DNA of 14,303 bases from Opitutia bacterium UBA6410 (GTDB lineage Bacteria > Verrucomicrobiota > Verrucomicrobiia > Opitutales > Intestinicryptomonadaceae). The position numbers and the translations under genes are program-made. The DNA lies in NCBI GenBank assembly GCA_002437405.1, contig DJPO01000081.1, positions 530 through 14,832 on the forward strand, in the 5' to 3' direction. Under the pieces are notes generated by a model, which was given only the letters and a program-made list of their open reading frames with translations, was not told the DNA's origin and ran no database searches. Shown here in pieces: positions 7,727 to 14,303 of the stretch (the stretch's first letter is position 1; each line of letters begins with the position of its first letter).

Positions 7727-9313
7727 ATGGCTCAAATAAGAAAACTTTTAAGCGGAAACGAAGCAATCTCGCTCGGCGCACTCCACGCCGGTTGCGCGCT
7801 CGGCGTAGGCTATCCAGGGACGCCTTCGACCGAAATTCTCGAAAATTTCTCCAAGCTCGGCGGTGCCGCCGAATGGGCGCCCAATGAAAAGGTTGCGGCG
7901 GAAGTAGCTCTCGGCGCGGCTTTTGCGGGGTCGAACTCGATTGTGACGATGAAGCACGTCGGCTTCAATGTCTCGCAGGACTTGTTTTTTACAGCCTCTT
8001 ACAGCGGCATTCAGGGCGGCATGGTTGCCGTAGTTGCCGACGACCCCGGAATGGCGTCGAGCCAAAACGAGCAGGACACCCGCTCGCTGGCGTTTGTCGG
8101 CGGTCTGCCCGTTCTCGAGCCCGCAGACTCGCAGGAAGCGTACGATTTCATAAAGCTCGCGTTCGAATATTCGCGCAAATGGGGCATTCCGTTTATCTTG
8201 CGGACGACAACCCGCATAGCCCACAGCAACACGATTGTCGAATATTCCGAAACTGTCCCGACTCTCCCGAAGGCTGATTTCGTCCGCGACATTCCCGCCA
8301 GAGTAATGGTTCCAGGGCACGCAAAGCCCGCGCACTACAGGCTCCGCGCAAAGCTCGCCGAAATGCGCAAGTTCAATGAAGAGCAGGGGCCCAATCTCGA
8401 AATCGAAGGGAAGGGCGACTTGGGCATTATCGCCTCCGGCGTAGCGTTCCAGCACGCGCGCGAGGCTGCTCCCGACGCGGGATTCTTCAAGGTCGGGTTT
8501 TCGAATCCGCTCCCGATTTCGAAAATCGCCGAGTTCGCGAAAAAGTACAAGCGCGTAGTCACGGTGGAGGAGGGCGACCCGTACCTTACCGACAAGCTCC
8601 GCGCCGAAGGTATCAATATCGAGCCCCGCAACGAAAAGTGGCGTTTCGGCGAGCTGAACGTAGACAAGGTCAGGGCGCAGCTCGACGGGAATCTCGACTA
8701 CCAACCGCCCGTGATGAAAACCAAGCCGCCACAGCTTTGCAACGGCTGCCCGCACACGTTCAGCTTCAAGCCACTCGTCAATCTCAACTGCATTGTAGCG
8801 GGCGACATCGGTTGCTACACGCTGGCGGCGATGAAGCCCATCAGCGGCATGGACATCCAAATTTGCATGGGCGCGTCAATCGGCATGGGCATAGGGCTAA
8901 GAAAAGTTCTCCCCGAAGATCAGGCGAGAAAAGTCGTCAGCGTAATCGGCGATAGTACCTTTATGCACAGCGGCCTTACGGGTCTGCTCGAAATGGTCTA
9001 CAATCCGCCCGCAACTGGGCACGTAGTCGTGGTTGTCGACAATTCGACGACCGCCATGACGGGGCAGCAGGAGCACCCGGGGACGGGCAGAAAGCTCGAC
9101 CATTCGCCGACTCACGCGGTTTCAATCGAAGATGTCGCAAAGGCTATCGGCGTCCAAAACGTCGTAGTTTTCAAACCCGTAACCGAGGGCGAAAAATTCC
9201 AAAAGTATCTCGAGGAAAAACTCGCGACCAACGAACTGACTTTAATTATCCTCCGTCAGCCGTGCCTCTTGGCGGCTGCGGAAATCGCCAAAAGAAAAGC
9301 GGCGGGGAAGTAA
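7727..9313 (+). CDS. iorA: Indolepyruvate:ferredoxin oxidoreductase, alpha subunit (without ferredoxin domain)
   Basis: 528 residues. With IorB it catalyses CoA- and TPP-dependent oxidative decarboxylation of arylpyruvates to aryl-acetyl-CoA, passing electrons to ferredoxin; the reaction is reversible. The pyrimidine-binding half opens with GYPGTPSTEI (28-37) and NEKVAAEVALGAAFAG (53-68). The TPP/pyrophosphate half has CNGCPH (338-343), GDIGCYTL (359-366), the Mg-TPP motif starting IGDSTFMHSG (407-416), and VVDNSTTAMTG (436-446). Classical IorA continues past about residue 600 with a domain binding two [4Fe-4S] clusters. This protein stops about 15 residues after RQPC (510-513), with no Cys-rich domain, and iorB begins four bases after the stop, so no frameshifted remnant can be hidden there. 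I recall similar short IorA proteins from Bacteroidota, but cannot verify this here. Confidence 0.93.
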   Translation: MAQIRKLLSGNEAISLGALHAGCALGVGYPGTPSTEILENFSKLGGAAEWAPNEKVAAEVALGAAFAGSNSIVTMKHVGFNVSQDLFFTASYSGIQGGMVAVVADDPGMASSQNEQDTRSLAFVGGLPVLEPADSQEAYDFIKLAFEYSRKWGIPFILRTTTRIAHSNTIVEYSETVPTLPKADFVRDIPARVMVPGHAKPAHYRLRAKLAEMRKFNEEQGPNLEIEGKGDLGIIASGVAFQHAREAAPDAGFFKVGFSNPLPISKIAEFAKKYKRVVTVEEGDPYLTDKLRAEGINIEPRNEKWRFGELNVDKVRAQLDGNLDYQPPVMKTKPPQLCNGCPHTFSFKPLVNLNCIVAGDIGCYTLAAMKPISGMDIQICMGASIGMGIGLRKVLPEDQARKVVSVIGDSTFMHSGLTGLLEMVYNPPATGHVVVVVDNSTTAMTGQQEHPGTGRKLDHSPTHAVSIEDVAKAIGVQNVVVFKPVTEGEKFQKYLEEKLATNELTLIILRQPCLLAAAEIAKRKAAGK

Positions 9314-9317
9314 TACT

Positions 9318-9794
9318 ATGCAGGATAAAATTACAAATATCAGAATTGCGGGGCTCGGCGGCATGGGCGTCTTGAAGGCTTCGCTCATTCTCAGCGAACT
9401 GCTCTTCGAATGCGGATACGACGTCAAAAAGGCGGAGGTTCACGGTATGTCGCAGCGCGGCGGCTCGATTTCCAGCGACGTGCGCTTCGGCAAAAAGGTC
9501 GTAAGCCCGATGATTCCCGAAAAGAAAATCGACTTCCTCCTCTCGCTCGCGCCCGAATGGTCTGACACGCATATGCAGTCGCTCGCGCCCGACGGAATCG
9601 TCCTCTCGGCGAATTCCATCGACGTTTCGAAGCTAAAGAGTGCAAAGGCAATCAACGTAGCTGTCTTGGGAATGCTTTCCAAAAAGCTCGACCTCCCGCG
9701 CGAAAAGTGGCTCGAGGTTCTCAAAAAATTCTTCCCCCAAAAACTCCACGAAGCCAACGAAGAGGCTTTTATTCTCGGCGAAAACGCCATATAA
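9318..9794 (+). CDS. iorB: Indolepyruvate:ferredoxin oxidoreductase, beta subunit
   Basis: 158 residues, the gamma-type 2-oxoacid oxidoreductase subunit that pairs with IorA. The N-terminal nucleotide-fold motif GLGGMGVLKAS (12-22) and the hallmark EVHGMSQRGGSISSDVRFG (about 40-58) are intact. It is about 30-40 residues shorter than the ~190-200 typical of archaeal IorB, ending soon after the helix with LEVLKKFFPQKLHEANEEAF. It starts four bases after iorA and ends three bases before paaK, which points to one polycistronic message. GGGGAAG inside the end of iorA (9304-9310) is the only convincing purine-rich ribosome-binding candidate in the window. Confidence 0.93.
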   Translation: MQDKITNIRIAGLGGMGVLKASLILSELLFECGYDVKKAEVHGMSQRGGSISSDVRFGKKVVSPMIPEKKIDFLLSLAPEWSDTHMQSLAPDGIVLSANSIDVSKLKSAKAINVAVLGMLSKKLDLPREKWLEVLKKFFPQKLHEANEEAFILGENAI

Positions 9795-9797
9795 CCT

Positions 9798-11129
9798 ATG
9801 CAAAATTGGAACGACATTAACGGAGATTTCCACCCCGAAAGCGCGACGGATTTCCTCCCGAGAGAACAACTTAGGCGTATCCAAACCCAGCGGCTCATCG
9901 AAACCGTAAAGCTCGCCTACGAAAAAGTCCCGCTCCACCGCAAGCGCATGGACGAAATGGGCGTCAAGCCCTCGGACATCAAGTCCATCGACGACATCTC
10001 AAAGCTGCCGTTTACCCAGAAATCCGACCTGCGCGACACCTATCCCTACGGAATGTTCGCCGTCGATACAAAGGACATCGTCCGCCTCCACGCCTCGAGC
10101 GGCACGACGGGCAAGCCTATTGTCGTCGGCTACACGCGCGAGGATATGGACGCTTGGGCGAATTCCGTTTTGCGCTGCATGGCGATGTTCGGAATCAAGC
10201 GCGGCGACTTCCTGCAAAACTGCTTCGGCTACGGGCTTTTCACGGGCGGAATGGGGCTGCACTACGGCGCGGAAAGAATGGGCTGCACGGTTATCCCCGC
10301 GTCTGGCGGAAATACCGAAAGACAGCTGATGATTATGCGCGACTTCGGCACGACAGCCCTTTGCTGCACCCCCAGCTACTTTATTCATATAATAGAGGAG
10401 GGCGAAAGCAAGTACGGCGTCGACTTCAAAAAACTTCCCCTGAAAATCGGCATTTTCGGCGCGGAACCGTGGTCGGAACAAATGCGCCAGTTTATGCAAA
10501 AACACACGAACATTCGCGCGTTCGACATCTACGGACTTTCGGAAATCGCGGGCCCGGGGGTAGGGGGCGAATGTTGCGCGCAAAACGGCCTGCATATCCT
10601 CGAAGATAATTTCTATCCCGAAATCGTCGATCCCGAAACGGGCAGACCTCTCCCCGACGGCGAAGAGGGCGAACTCGTGCTCACGACTCTCAACAAAAAG
10701 GCTATGCCGATTCTGAGATACCGCACGCACGACATCACTTCGATTATCAACCAGCCGTGCTCCTGCGGCCGCACTATCCGCAGAATCCGCAGAATCGGCA
10801 GACGCAGCGACGATATGTTTATCATTCGCGGTGTCAACGTCTTCCCGTCGCAAATCGAAGTCGGGCTGCTCAGGGTGGACGAATGCACGCCCAATTACAG
10901 AATCGTCCTCGAACGTCAAAAGGATTTGGATACCGTAACCGTGGAAGTCGAAGTTGCCGAAAGCTGCTACGGCGACAGCGTCGCGCAGCTCGAGGCTCTC
11001 CGCAAAAAAATACAGACTTCGATTATGAATATCGTCGGAATCAGGATTGAAGTGAAAATCGTCCAGCCGAACAAAATCCCCAGAACCGACGGCAAGGCGA
11101 AACGCGTTCTCGACAACAGAAAAATCTAA
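9798..11129 (+). CDS. paaK: Phenylacetate-CoA ligase (arylacetate-CoA ligase), AMP-forming
   Basis: 443 residues, the family's usual ~430-440. It activates phenylacetate, or related arylacetates, to the CoA thioester with ATP via an acyl-adenylate. ANL-superfamily motifs in order: P-loop SSGTTGKP (100-107), IYGLSEIAGPGV (244-255), the ATP-ribose Asp in YRTHD (308-312), the hinge GRRSDDMFIIRGVNVFP (334-350), and the catalytic lysine in DGKAKRV (Lys433). The short Cys segment CSCGRT (321-326) is a usual PaaK feature. A 9-bp tandem repeat encodes part of the Arg-rich stretch that follows. With iorAB it links arylacetate, aryl-acetyl-CoA and arylpyruvate. Since the aerobic phenylacetate catabolic genes (paaABCDE) are not adjacent, a role in salvage or fermentation is more likely. 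The true acid substrate is not defined by sequence. Confidence 0.93.
   Translation: MQNWNDINGDFHPESATDFLPREQLRRIQTQRLIETVKLAYEKVPLHRKRMDEMGVKPSDIKSIDDISKLPFTQKSDLRDTYPYGMFAVDTKDIVRLHASSGTTGKPIVVGYTREDMDAWANSVLRCMAMFGIKRGDFLQNCFGYGLFTGGMGLHYGAERMGCTVIPASGGNTERQLMIMRDFGTTALCCTPSYFIHIIEEGESKYGVDFKKLPLKIGIFGAEPWSEQMRQFMQKHTNIRAFDIYGLSEIAGPGVGGECCAQNGLHILEDNFYPEIVDPETGRPLPDGEEGELVLTTLNKKAMPILRYRTHDITSIINQPCSCGRTIRRIRRIGRRSDDMFIIRGVNVFPSQIEVGLLRVDECTPNYRIVLERQKDLDTVTVEVEVAESCYGDSVAQLEALRKKIQTSIMNIVGIRIEVKIVQPNKIPRTDGKAKRVLDNRKI
10776..10802 (+). repeat. Three tandem copies of a 9-bp unit inside paaK
   Basis: ATCCGCAGA at 10776-10784 is repeated exactly at 10785-10793, then once more with one change (ATCGGCAGA, 10794-10802). 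It is in frame and encodes Ile-Arg-Arg, Ile-Arg-Arg, Ile-Gly-Arg (residues 327-335), just before the conserved hinge motif. Nine-base units keep the reading frame under slippage. Confidence 0.85.
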
Positions 11130-11162
11130 GACTATAAAACGATAAAACTTGTCCTAAGTATT

Positions 11163-11552
11163 ATGAGACTCAAACAAATATCGGTATTCTTGGAAAACAC
11201 CCCAGGCCACCTCGAAGATGTCTGCAAAGCACTCGCCGAGGCTGGGGTCAACCTGCTGACAATCACCATCGCCGAAACCAAGGAATACGGGATTGTCCGC
11301 ACGATTGTCGATAAACCCGAAGCGGCGGCGGCGGCTCTCAAGTCTGCGGGTTTTTTCGCAAAGCTAATCGACGTTCTCGCGGTCGAAGTCGAGGACAAAC
11401 CAGGTGCTTTGTTGCAAATCCTCAAAAAAACGTCCGAAGCCGGGCTTAACATAGAATATATGTACGCCCTGACTCGCCCGTTCAACGACAAACCCGTAAT
11501 GGCTATGTCGTTCAAAGACATCGACAAAGCGGAACAACTTTTGTCAAAATAA
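11163..11552 (+). CDS. Tandem ACT-domain protein
   Basis: 129 residues made of two ACT domains, about 1-65 and 68-129. Each opens with the typical strand and Pro-Gly turn: QISVFLENTPGHLEDV (5-20) and VLAVEVEDKPGALLQI (71-86). ACT domains bind amino acids and often control enzymes of amino acid metabolism; a stand-alone pair usually acts as a small ligand-binding regulator. It lies 33 bp after paaK and in the same direction, so aromatic amino acids are the natural candidate ligands (inference). There is no DNA-binding or catalytic domain. The downstream membrane protein's ATG shares one base with its stop codon. Confidence 0.87.
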   Translation: MRLKQISVFLENTPGHLEDVCKALAEAGVNLLTITIAETKEYGIVRTIVDKPEAAAAALKSAGFFAKLIDVLAVEVEDKPGALLQILKKTSEAGLNIEYMYALTRPFNDKPVMAMSFKDIDKAEQLLSK

Positions 11553-12106
11553 TGTCATTCGGGAAAGAGACGCACTTTACGATAAAGGGAATTACGCACC
11601 GTATTTTCCTCGTCTTCGTGTGCACGTCTTTGCTCGCGATTCTGTATTTTAACCTTACCGATGTCAACGACTTGAAACTGTTGGCATCAAAGTTTCCCGA
11701 AATCCCCGTATCGGTTCGCAATACTTTTTTGCATATATACAAGGTGGCTTCGTCGCTGTCGCTGTTTTTTGCGGATATTATTTTGGTAGGGCCATTTGCC
11801 TATCTAAGCTATTTTAGCGACCACATTAAACCCAACGGCAATAAACTCCTAAATTCGTTGAGCTTTTTCGACTTCGGTTTACTGCTCGCACTCGTTTTTA
11901 CGCTCTGGTGCATTGCAATACAATTCGTCGTTGTAAATGCGGTCTCTAAAACGCCAAATCCGCTCTGTAAGATGATTGATAACGAAATTCTTGCAATCGC
12001 GCTCGGCGTTTTGACATTCGTCTGGCTTTTCCTGCTTGTTCTGAAAGTTTATTCCTATTCGGCGGCTCAGCGCAAAGAGCTTTCCAAATACGCAATAAGA
12101 TTCTAA
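11552..12106 (+). CDS. Hypothetical four-helix membrane protein coupled to the ACT gene
   Basis: 184 residues; I do not recognise a family. Hydrophobic segments lie at about 17-34, 67-87, 107-130 and 145-166, with a positively charged C-terminal tail (AAQRKELSKYAIRF). The hydrophilic loop between helices 1 and 2 (about 35-60) is the longest. There are no catalytic motifs and no Cys pairs. Its ATG overlaps the ACT gene stop (TAATG, 11550-11554), which strongly suggests translational coupling and membership of the ior-paaK operon. The DNA looks AT-richer than the genes upstream, which may mean a different origin or simply membrane-protein codons. An inner-membrane transporter accessory or sensor is possible, but no function can be assigned. 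Confidence 0.72.
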   Translation: MSFGKETHFTIKGITHRIFLVFVCTSLLAILYFNLTDVNDLKLLASKFPEIPVSVRNTFLHIYKVASSLSLFFADIILVGPFAYLSYFSDHIKPNGNKLLNSLSFFDFGLLLALVFTLWCIAIQFVVVNAVSKTPNPLCKMIDNEILAIALGVLTFVWLFLLVLKVYSYSAAQRKELSKYAIRF

Positions 12107-12163
12107 CAGAGCAGGGGAATTTTTTTCTTTTTCTCCCAATAAAATAATTTTAATATCAAATTT

Positions 12164-13345
12164 ATGACTATGATAAAGAAATTGTTATTAACGGCGGTTC
12201 TCGCGCCTATCGCGCTGTTTGCCGAAGACATAAAAATCACCCATGGCCCCTATGTTCACGCCATCGACGAAAATTCGGCGACGATTGTTTGGACGACCAA
12301 CAAACCCGCAGTTTCGTGGGCAGAAATCGCACCCAACGACGGTTCGCATTTTTATCAGCAGGAACGCGAAAAAATCTTCGAATCGCCGCTCGGCAAGAAA
12401 CGCATATCAAAACTCCATAGAATCAAAGTTGAAAATCTCAAGCCCGCAACAACATACAATTATAGAGTTTTCTCGACCGAAGTAACAAAGCAAATCGGCA
12501 CGCTCGCTTTTTACGGGAATACCGCGTCCACCAGAGTTTATAAAAAAGATCCCCCCAAGTTAAAGACGGCGGATTTGGCGAAAGAAACGATAAAATTCTC
12601 GGTTGTCAACGATATCCACGAAGATAATCCGCGCCTTACAAGCTTGATGACCCAAATCCCCGAAGACTCCGATTTTATGGTTCTCAACGGCGATATGGTA
12701 ACCGAAATGGTTTCCGAAGAGCAGGTTATGAAGGGCTTTGTCGATACCATCGTAAAAAACACAAATCTGCCGCTTTACTTTATCCGCGGCAACCACGAAA
12801 CCCGCGGAATGTTCTCGGAAGAATTTATGAATTATTTCCCGACGCCCACGGGCAAGCCGTATTACACCTTTAAATACGGGCCGGTCTTCTTCATAGTGCT
12901 CGACAGCGGCGAAGATAAACCCGACAACGACATCGAATATTACGGAAGAGCCGACTTCGACAAATACCGCTCCGAGCAGGCAAAATGGCTGCAGGAAGTC
13001 GTAAAAACCGAAGATTTCAAAAACGCCGCCGTGAAAATCGTAATAACCCACATACCGCCCGCATGGGGCGACTGGCATGGCTCGATAGATTTTAGACGCA
13101 AGTTTGCGCCGATATTGAACGGAACGGGTATCGACCTAATCTTGAGCGGGCACTTGCACAGATACGAACTCTATCCATCAAACTCCAACGGATTCGACGC
13201 GACAAACATCGTAAACTCCAATATGGAGATGATGAATATCACGGTCGATAAAAAAGAAATAAAAGTAGATTTCATCACAACCGACGGGAAAAAAACATCT
13301 GAAGCCAGACCCAGCCACGTCTACAAAGTAAAATCGTCAAAGTAA
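12164..13345 (+). CDS. Secreted metallophosphoesterase with purple-acid-phosphatase-like N-domain
   Basis: 393 residues. A Sec signal peptide (1-20, cleavage after LFA, before EDIKIT) sends it to the periplasm or beyond. Residues about 23-115 form a fibronectin-III-like domain as in purple acid phosphatases: the ITHGPYV start, a TIVWTT strand and the LKPATTYNYRV strand. The metallophosphoesterase domain (about 144-335) has all ligand blocks: NDIH (Asp150, His152), NGD (Asp177), GNHE (Asn210, His211), ITH (His296) and GHLH (His330, His332). The iron-binding tyrosine of true purple acid phosphatases (GDxxY) is Thr here (GDMVT), and the first block is DxH not DxG. It is thus likely a colourless phosphodiesterase or phosphatase of unknown substrate. 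ATG 12170 is an alternative start. It is 57 bp after the membrane protein and may be a separate unit. Confidence 0.87.
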   Translation: MTMIKKLLLTAVLAPIALFAEDIKITHGPYVHAIDENSATIVWTTNKPAVSWAEIAPNDGSHFYQQEREKIFESPLGKKRISKLHRIKVENLKPATTYNYRVFSTEVTKQIGTLAFYGNTASTRVYKKDPPKLKTADLAKETIKFSVVNDIHEDNPRLTSLMTQIPEDSDFMVLNGDMVTEMVSEEQVMKGFVDTIVKNTNLPLYFIRGNHETRGMFSEEFMNYFPTPTGKPYYTFKYGPVFFIVLDSGEDKPDNDIEYYGRADFDKYRSEQAKWLQEVVKTEDFKNAAVKIVITHIPPAWGDWHGSIDFRRKFAPILNGTGIDLILSGHLHRYELYPSNSNGFDATNIVNSNMEMMNITVDKKEIKVDFITTDGKKTSEARPSHVYKVKSSK

Positions 13346-13354
13346 TTTTTTATG

Positions 13355-13386
13355 AAAAGGAAGCCGTCAAACGCTTCCTTTTTTTT
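13355..13386 (+). terminator. Intrinsic terminator after the metallophosphoesterase gene
   Basis: A 10-bp perfect stem: AAAAGGAAGC (13355-13364) pairs with GCTTCCTTTT (13373-13382) around an 8-base loop, and the T-run extends to 13386. It lies 9 bp after the stop codon at 13345. The A-run on the left arm means it could also stop transcripts from the right. Confidence 0.88.
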
Positions 13387-13784
13387 GCGGAATTGTGAAA
13401 GTCTAAGCATAAATCCAAAAGTGCTGGACTCTAACAATCACAATAATCATACCTAACGTGAAGAAAAAATTCATGTAGCTATAATGATATTTTTTAGTTG
13501 TTTCGCAGCTCATTTACCGCGGAACCTTACTCTATATTAAAAAAATCGCACAATCGGCGTTATGTCTAATAAAATGTTATGAAAACGCCTTTGTTATTGT
13601 TAAAATCTTGCCAAAATGCAGAATTTAAAGCTATTCGTCTAACGCTTTCGCTTTGCTTGGAATAGCTAATCGAAAATAATCAGTTAGGAATAAAAGAACA
13701 ATCTGTTGGGAAAACCTTGTATAGACACAGCCTTATATATTTTCGCCATATTCTTTTGGGAAATCGCGCCCATATAGGAAAAAT
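13387..13784. other. AT-rich gene-free stretch between convergent genes
   Basis: About 400 bp with no credible coding frame on either strand. It is visibly richer in A and T than the core of the window. There is no tRNA-like T-loop motif, no direct repeats and no clear terminator for the minus-strand gene that ends at 13785. The only structures I see are an 8-bp inverted repeat at 13629-13667 and a 6-bp one (GGCGTT 13556-13561, AACGCC 13584-13589). It may be decayed sequence or an unrecognised untranslated region. Confidence 0.6.
13629..13667. repeat. Short inverted repeat in the gene-free stretch
   Basis: AGCTATTC (13629-13636) pairs perfectly with GAATAGCT (13660-13667) across 23 bases that include the pyrimidine-rich CGCTTTCGCTTTGCTT. 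There is no T-run after either arm, so it does not look like a terminator. A hairpin of this size can occur by chance in AT-rich DNA. Confidence 0.35.
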
Positions 13785-14303
13785 CTATTTATTTTCGCCA
13801 AGAAATTTACATGCCAATTTTATCGCCTCATTAACATCGCTTTCAGGGAGTTCTTGTAGAAGACCTTTGACCATATTGTTTGCCCGCGCATCGCTGCCGT
13901 TCAATGCGCATAAGAACCACGCCATTGCAAGAATTTTGTCTTTTTTCACTCCATCTCCTTTAAGATAACAATCCGCCAAACTATATTGAGCGGCAACAAA
14001 TTTCTGTTTTGCTGCGACCTCGTAATATTTAACGGCTTTTACAATATCCCGCTTTACACCTTTGCTAAAATCGTAACACACACCTAAGTTGAATTGCGCC
14101 ATTGCGTTTCCGTTTTTTGCCGACATTTCCCAGAAACGAATTGCTTCCTTTATATCTTTGCGAACACCGAATCCCGTTTCATAACACCAACCCAAATTAC
14201 ACTGGGCCGAAGCGTCCCCGTTATCGGCGGCGATAGTGTACCATAGTGCCGCTTTCTGTGGATCTTTTTCAAAAAAAGTACCCTCTTCGTAATAAACGCC
14301 GAG
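13785..14303 (-). CDS. Sel1-repeat (TPR-like) protein, C-terminal part (5' end outside the window)
   Basis: The minus-strand frame is open from the right edge to a TAG at 13785, showing 172 residues; the start lies outside. At least three exact-length 36-residue Sel1 repeats are seen (LG.YYEEG...KAALWYTIAA, LGWCYETGFG...AIRFWEMSAK, LGVCYDFSKG...AVKYYEVAAK), followed by a fourth (LADCYLKGDG...AMAWFLCAL) and a capping tail ending in FLGENK. Sel1 repeats form helical solenoids for protein-protein contacts, often in secreted or regulatory scaffolds. Whether there is a signal peptide or another domain upstream is unknown. A TTG near 14195 is in frame but lies inside a repeat and is not a start. 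Its composition is AT-richer than that of the central genes. Confidence 0.88.
   Translation of the reverse strand, partial: LGVYYEEGTFFEKDPQKAALWYTIAADNGDASAQCNLGWCYETGFGVRKDIKEAIRFWEMSAKNGNAMAQFNLGVCYDFSKGVKRDIVKAVKYYEVAAKQKFVAAQYSLADCYLKGDGVKKDKILAMAWFLCALNGSDARANNMVKGLLQELPESDVNEAIKLACKFLGENK

Noticed and set aside
7748..8860. 370-residue open frame antisense to iorA
   Set aside because: It is a shadow frame caused by GC-rich codon bias; it has no recognisable motif, and the opposite strand encodes intact IorA.
9999..10919. 306-residue open frame antisense to paaK
   Set aside because: A compositional shadow of paaK; its Ser-Ala-Asp repeat only mirrors the 9-bp tandem repeat.
13717..13968. 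83-residue plus-strand frame near the right end
   Set aside because: Most of it is antisense to the Sel1-repeat gene, and it has no recognisable features.

Overview
The window looks like chromosomal DNA from a Gram-negative, probably anaerobic bacterium of the Verrucomicrobiota/Bacteroidota type. The grounds are a large secreted repeat protein with a Sec signal, an oxygen-sensitive type of 2-oxoacid:ferredoxin oxidoreductase, moderately high GC, and a near absence of Shine-Dalgarno motifs before the genes. I lean towards Verrucomicrobiota (Opitutae-like), but this is inference without any marker-gene comparison.

Layout. Positions 1-1184 (-) hold the N-terminal 394 residues of a secreted repeat-rich protein that runs off the left edge. 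It is followed, still on the minus strand, by the manganese exporter gene mntP (1283-1831). Diverging from mntP is a plus-strand set: an aldose-epimerase-family protein (1919-2833), D-aminoacyl-tRNA deacylase dtd two bases later (2836-3297), and ribonuclease Y rny (3384-4919). A 12-bp-stem bidirectional terminator (4977-5007) separates rny from the convergent chaperone gene htpG (5043-6875, -). Divergent from htpG is a nucleoside 2-deoxyribosyltransferase-like gene (6975-7676). It is followed by a compact plus-strand operon: iorA (7727-9313), iorB (9318-9794), phenylacetate-CoA ligase paaK (9798-11129), a tandem-ACT-domain protein (11163-11552), and a four-helix membrane protein of unknown function whose ATG overlaps the ACT stop codon (11552-12106). 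A secreted metallophosphoesterase with a purple-acid-phosphatase-like N-domain (12164-13345) ends in a good terminator. The right end is a gene-free AT-rich stretch of about 400 bp and a truncated minus-strand Sel1-repeat protein (13785-14303).

The most coherent system is iorA-iorB-paaK-ACT. PaaK can activate arylacetates to aryl-acetyl-CoA, and IorAB interconverts aryl-acetyl-CoA plus CO2 and arylpyruvate. Together they allow either fermentation of aromatic amino acids or, in reverse, salvage of phenylacetate/indoleacetate into Phe/Trp, with the ACT protein a plausible amino-acid sensor. Two features stand out: IorA ends where the C-terminal ferredoxin domain of classical IorA should start, and an uncharacterised membrane protein is translationally coupled to the end of the set. 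I did not find a clearly new defence or mobile system. A further window-wide signal is the start-codon context: T at -1 in 11 of 13 starts, with almost no Shine-Dalgarno motifs.
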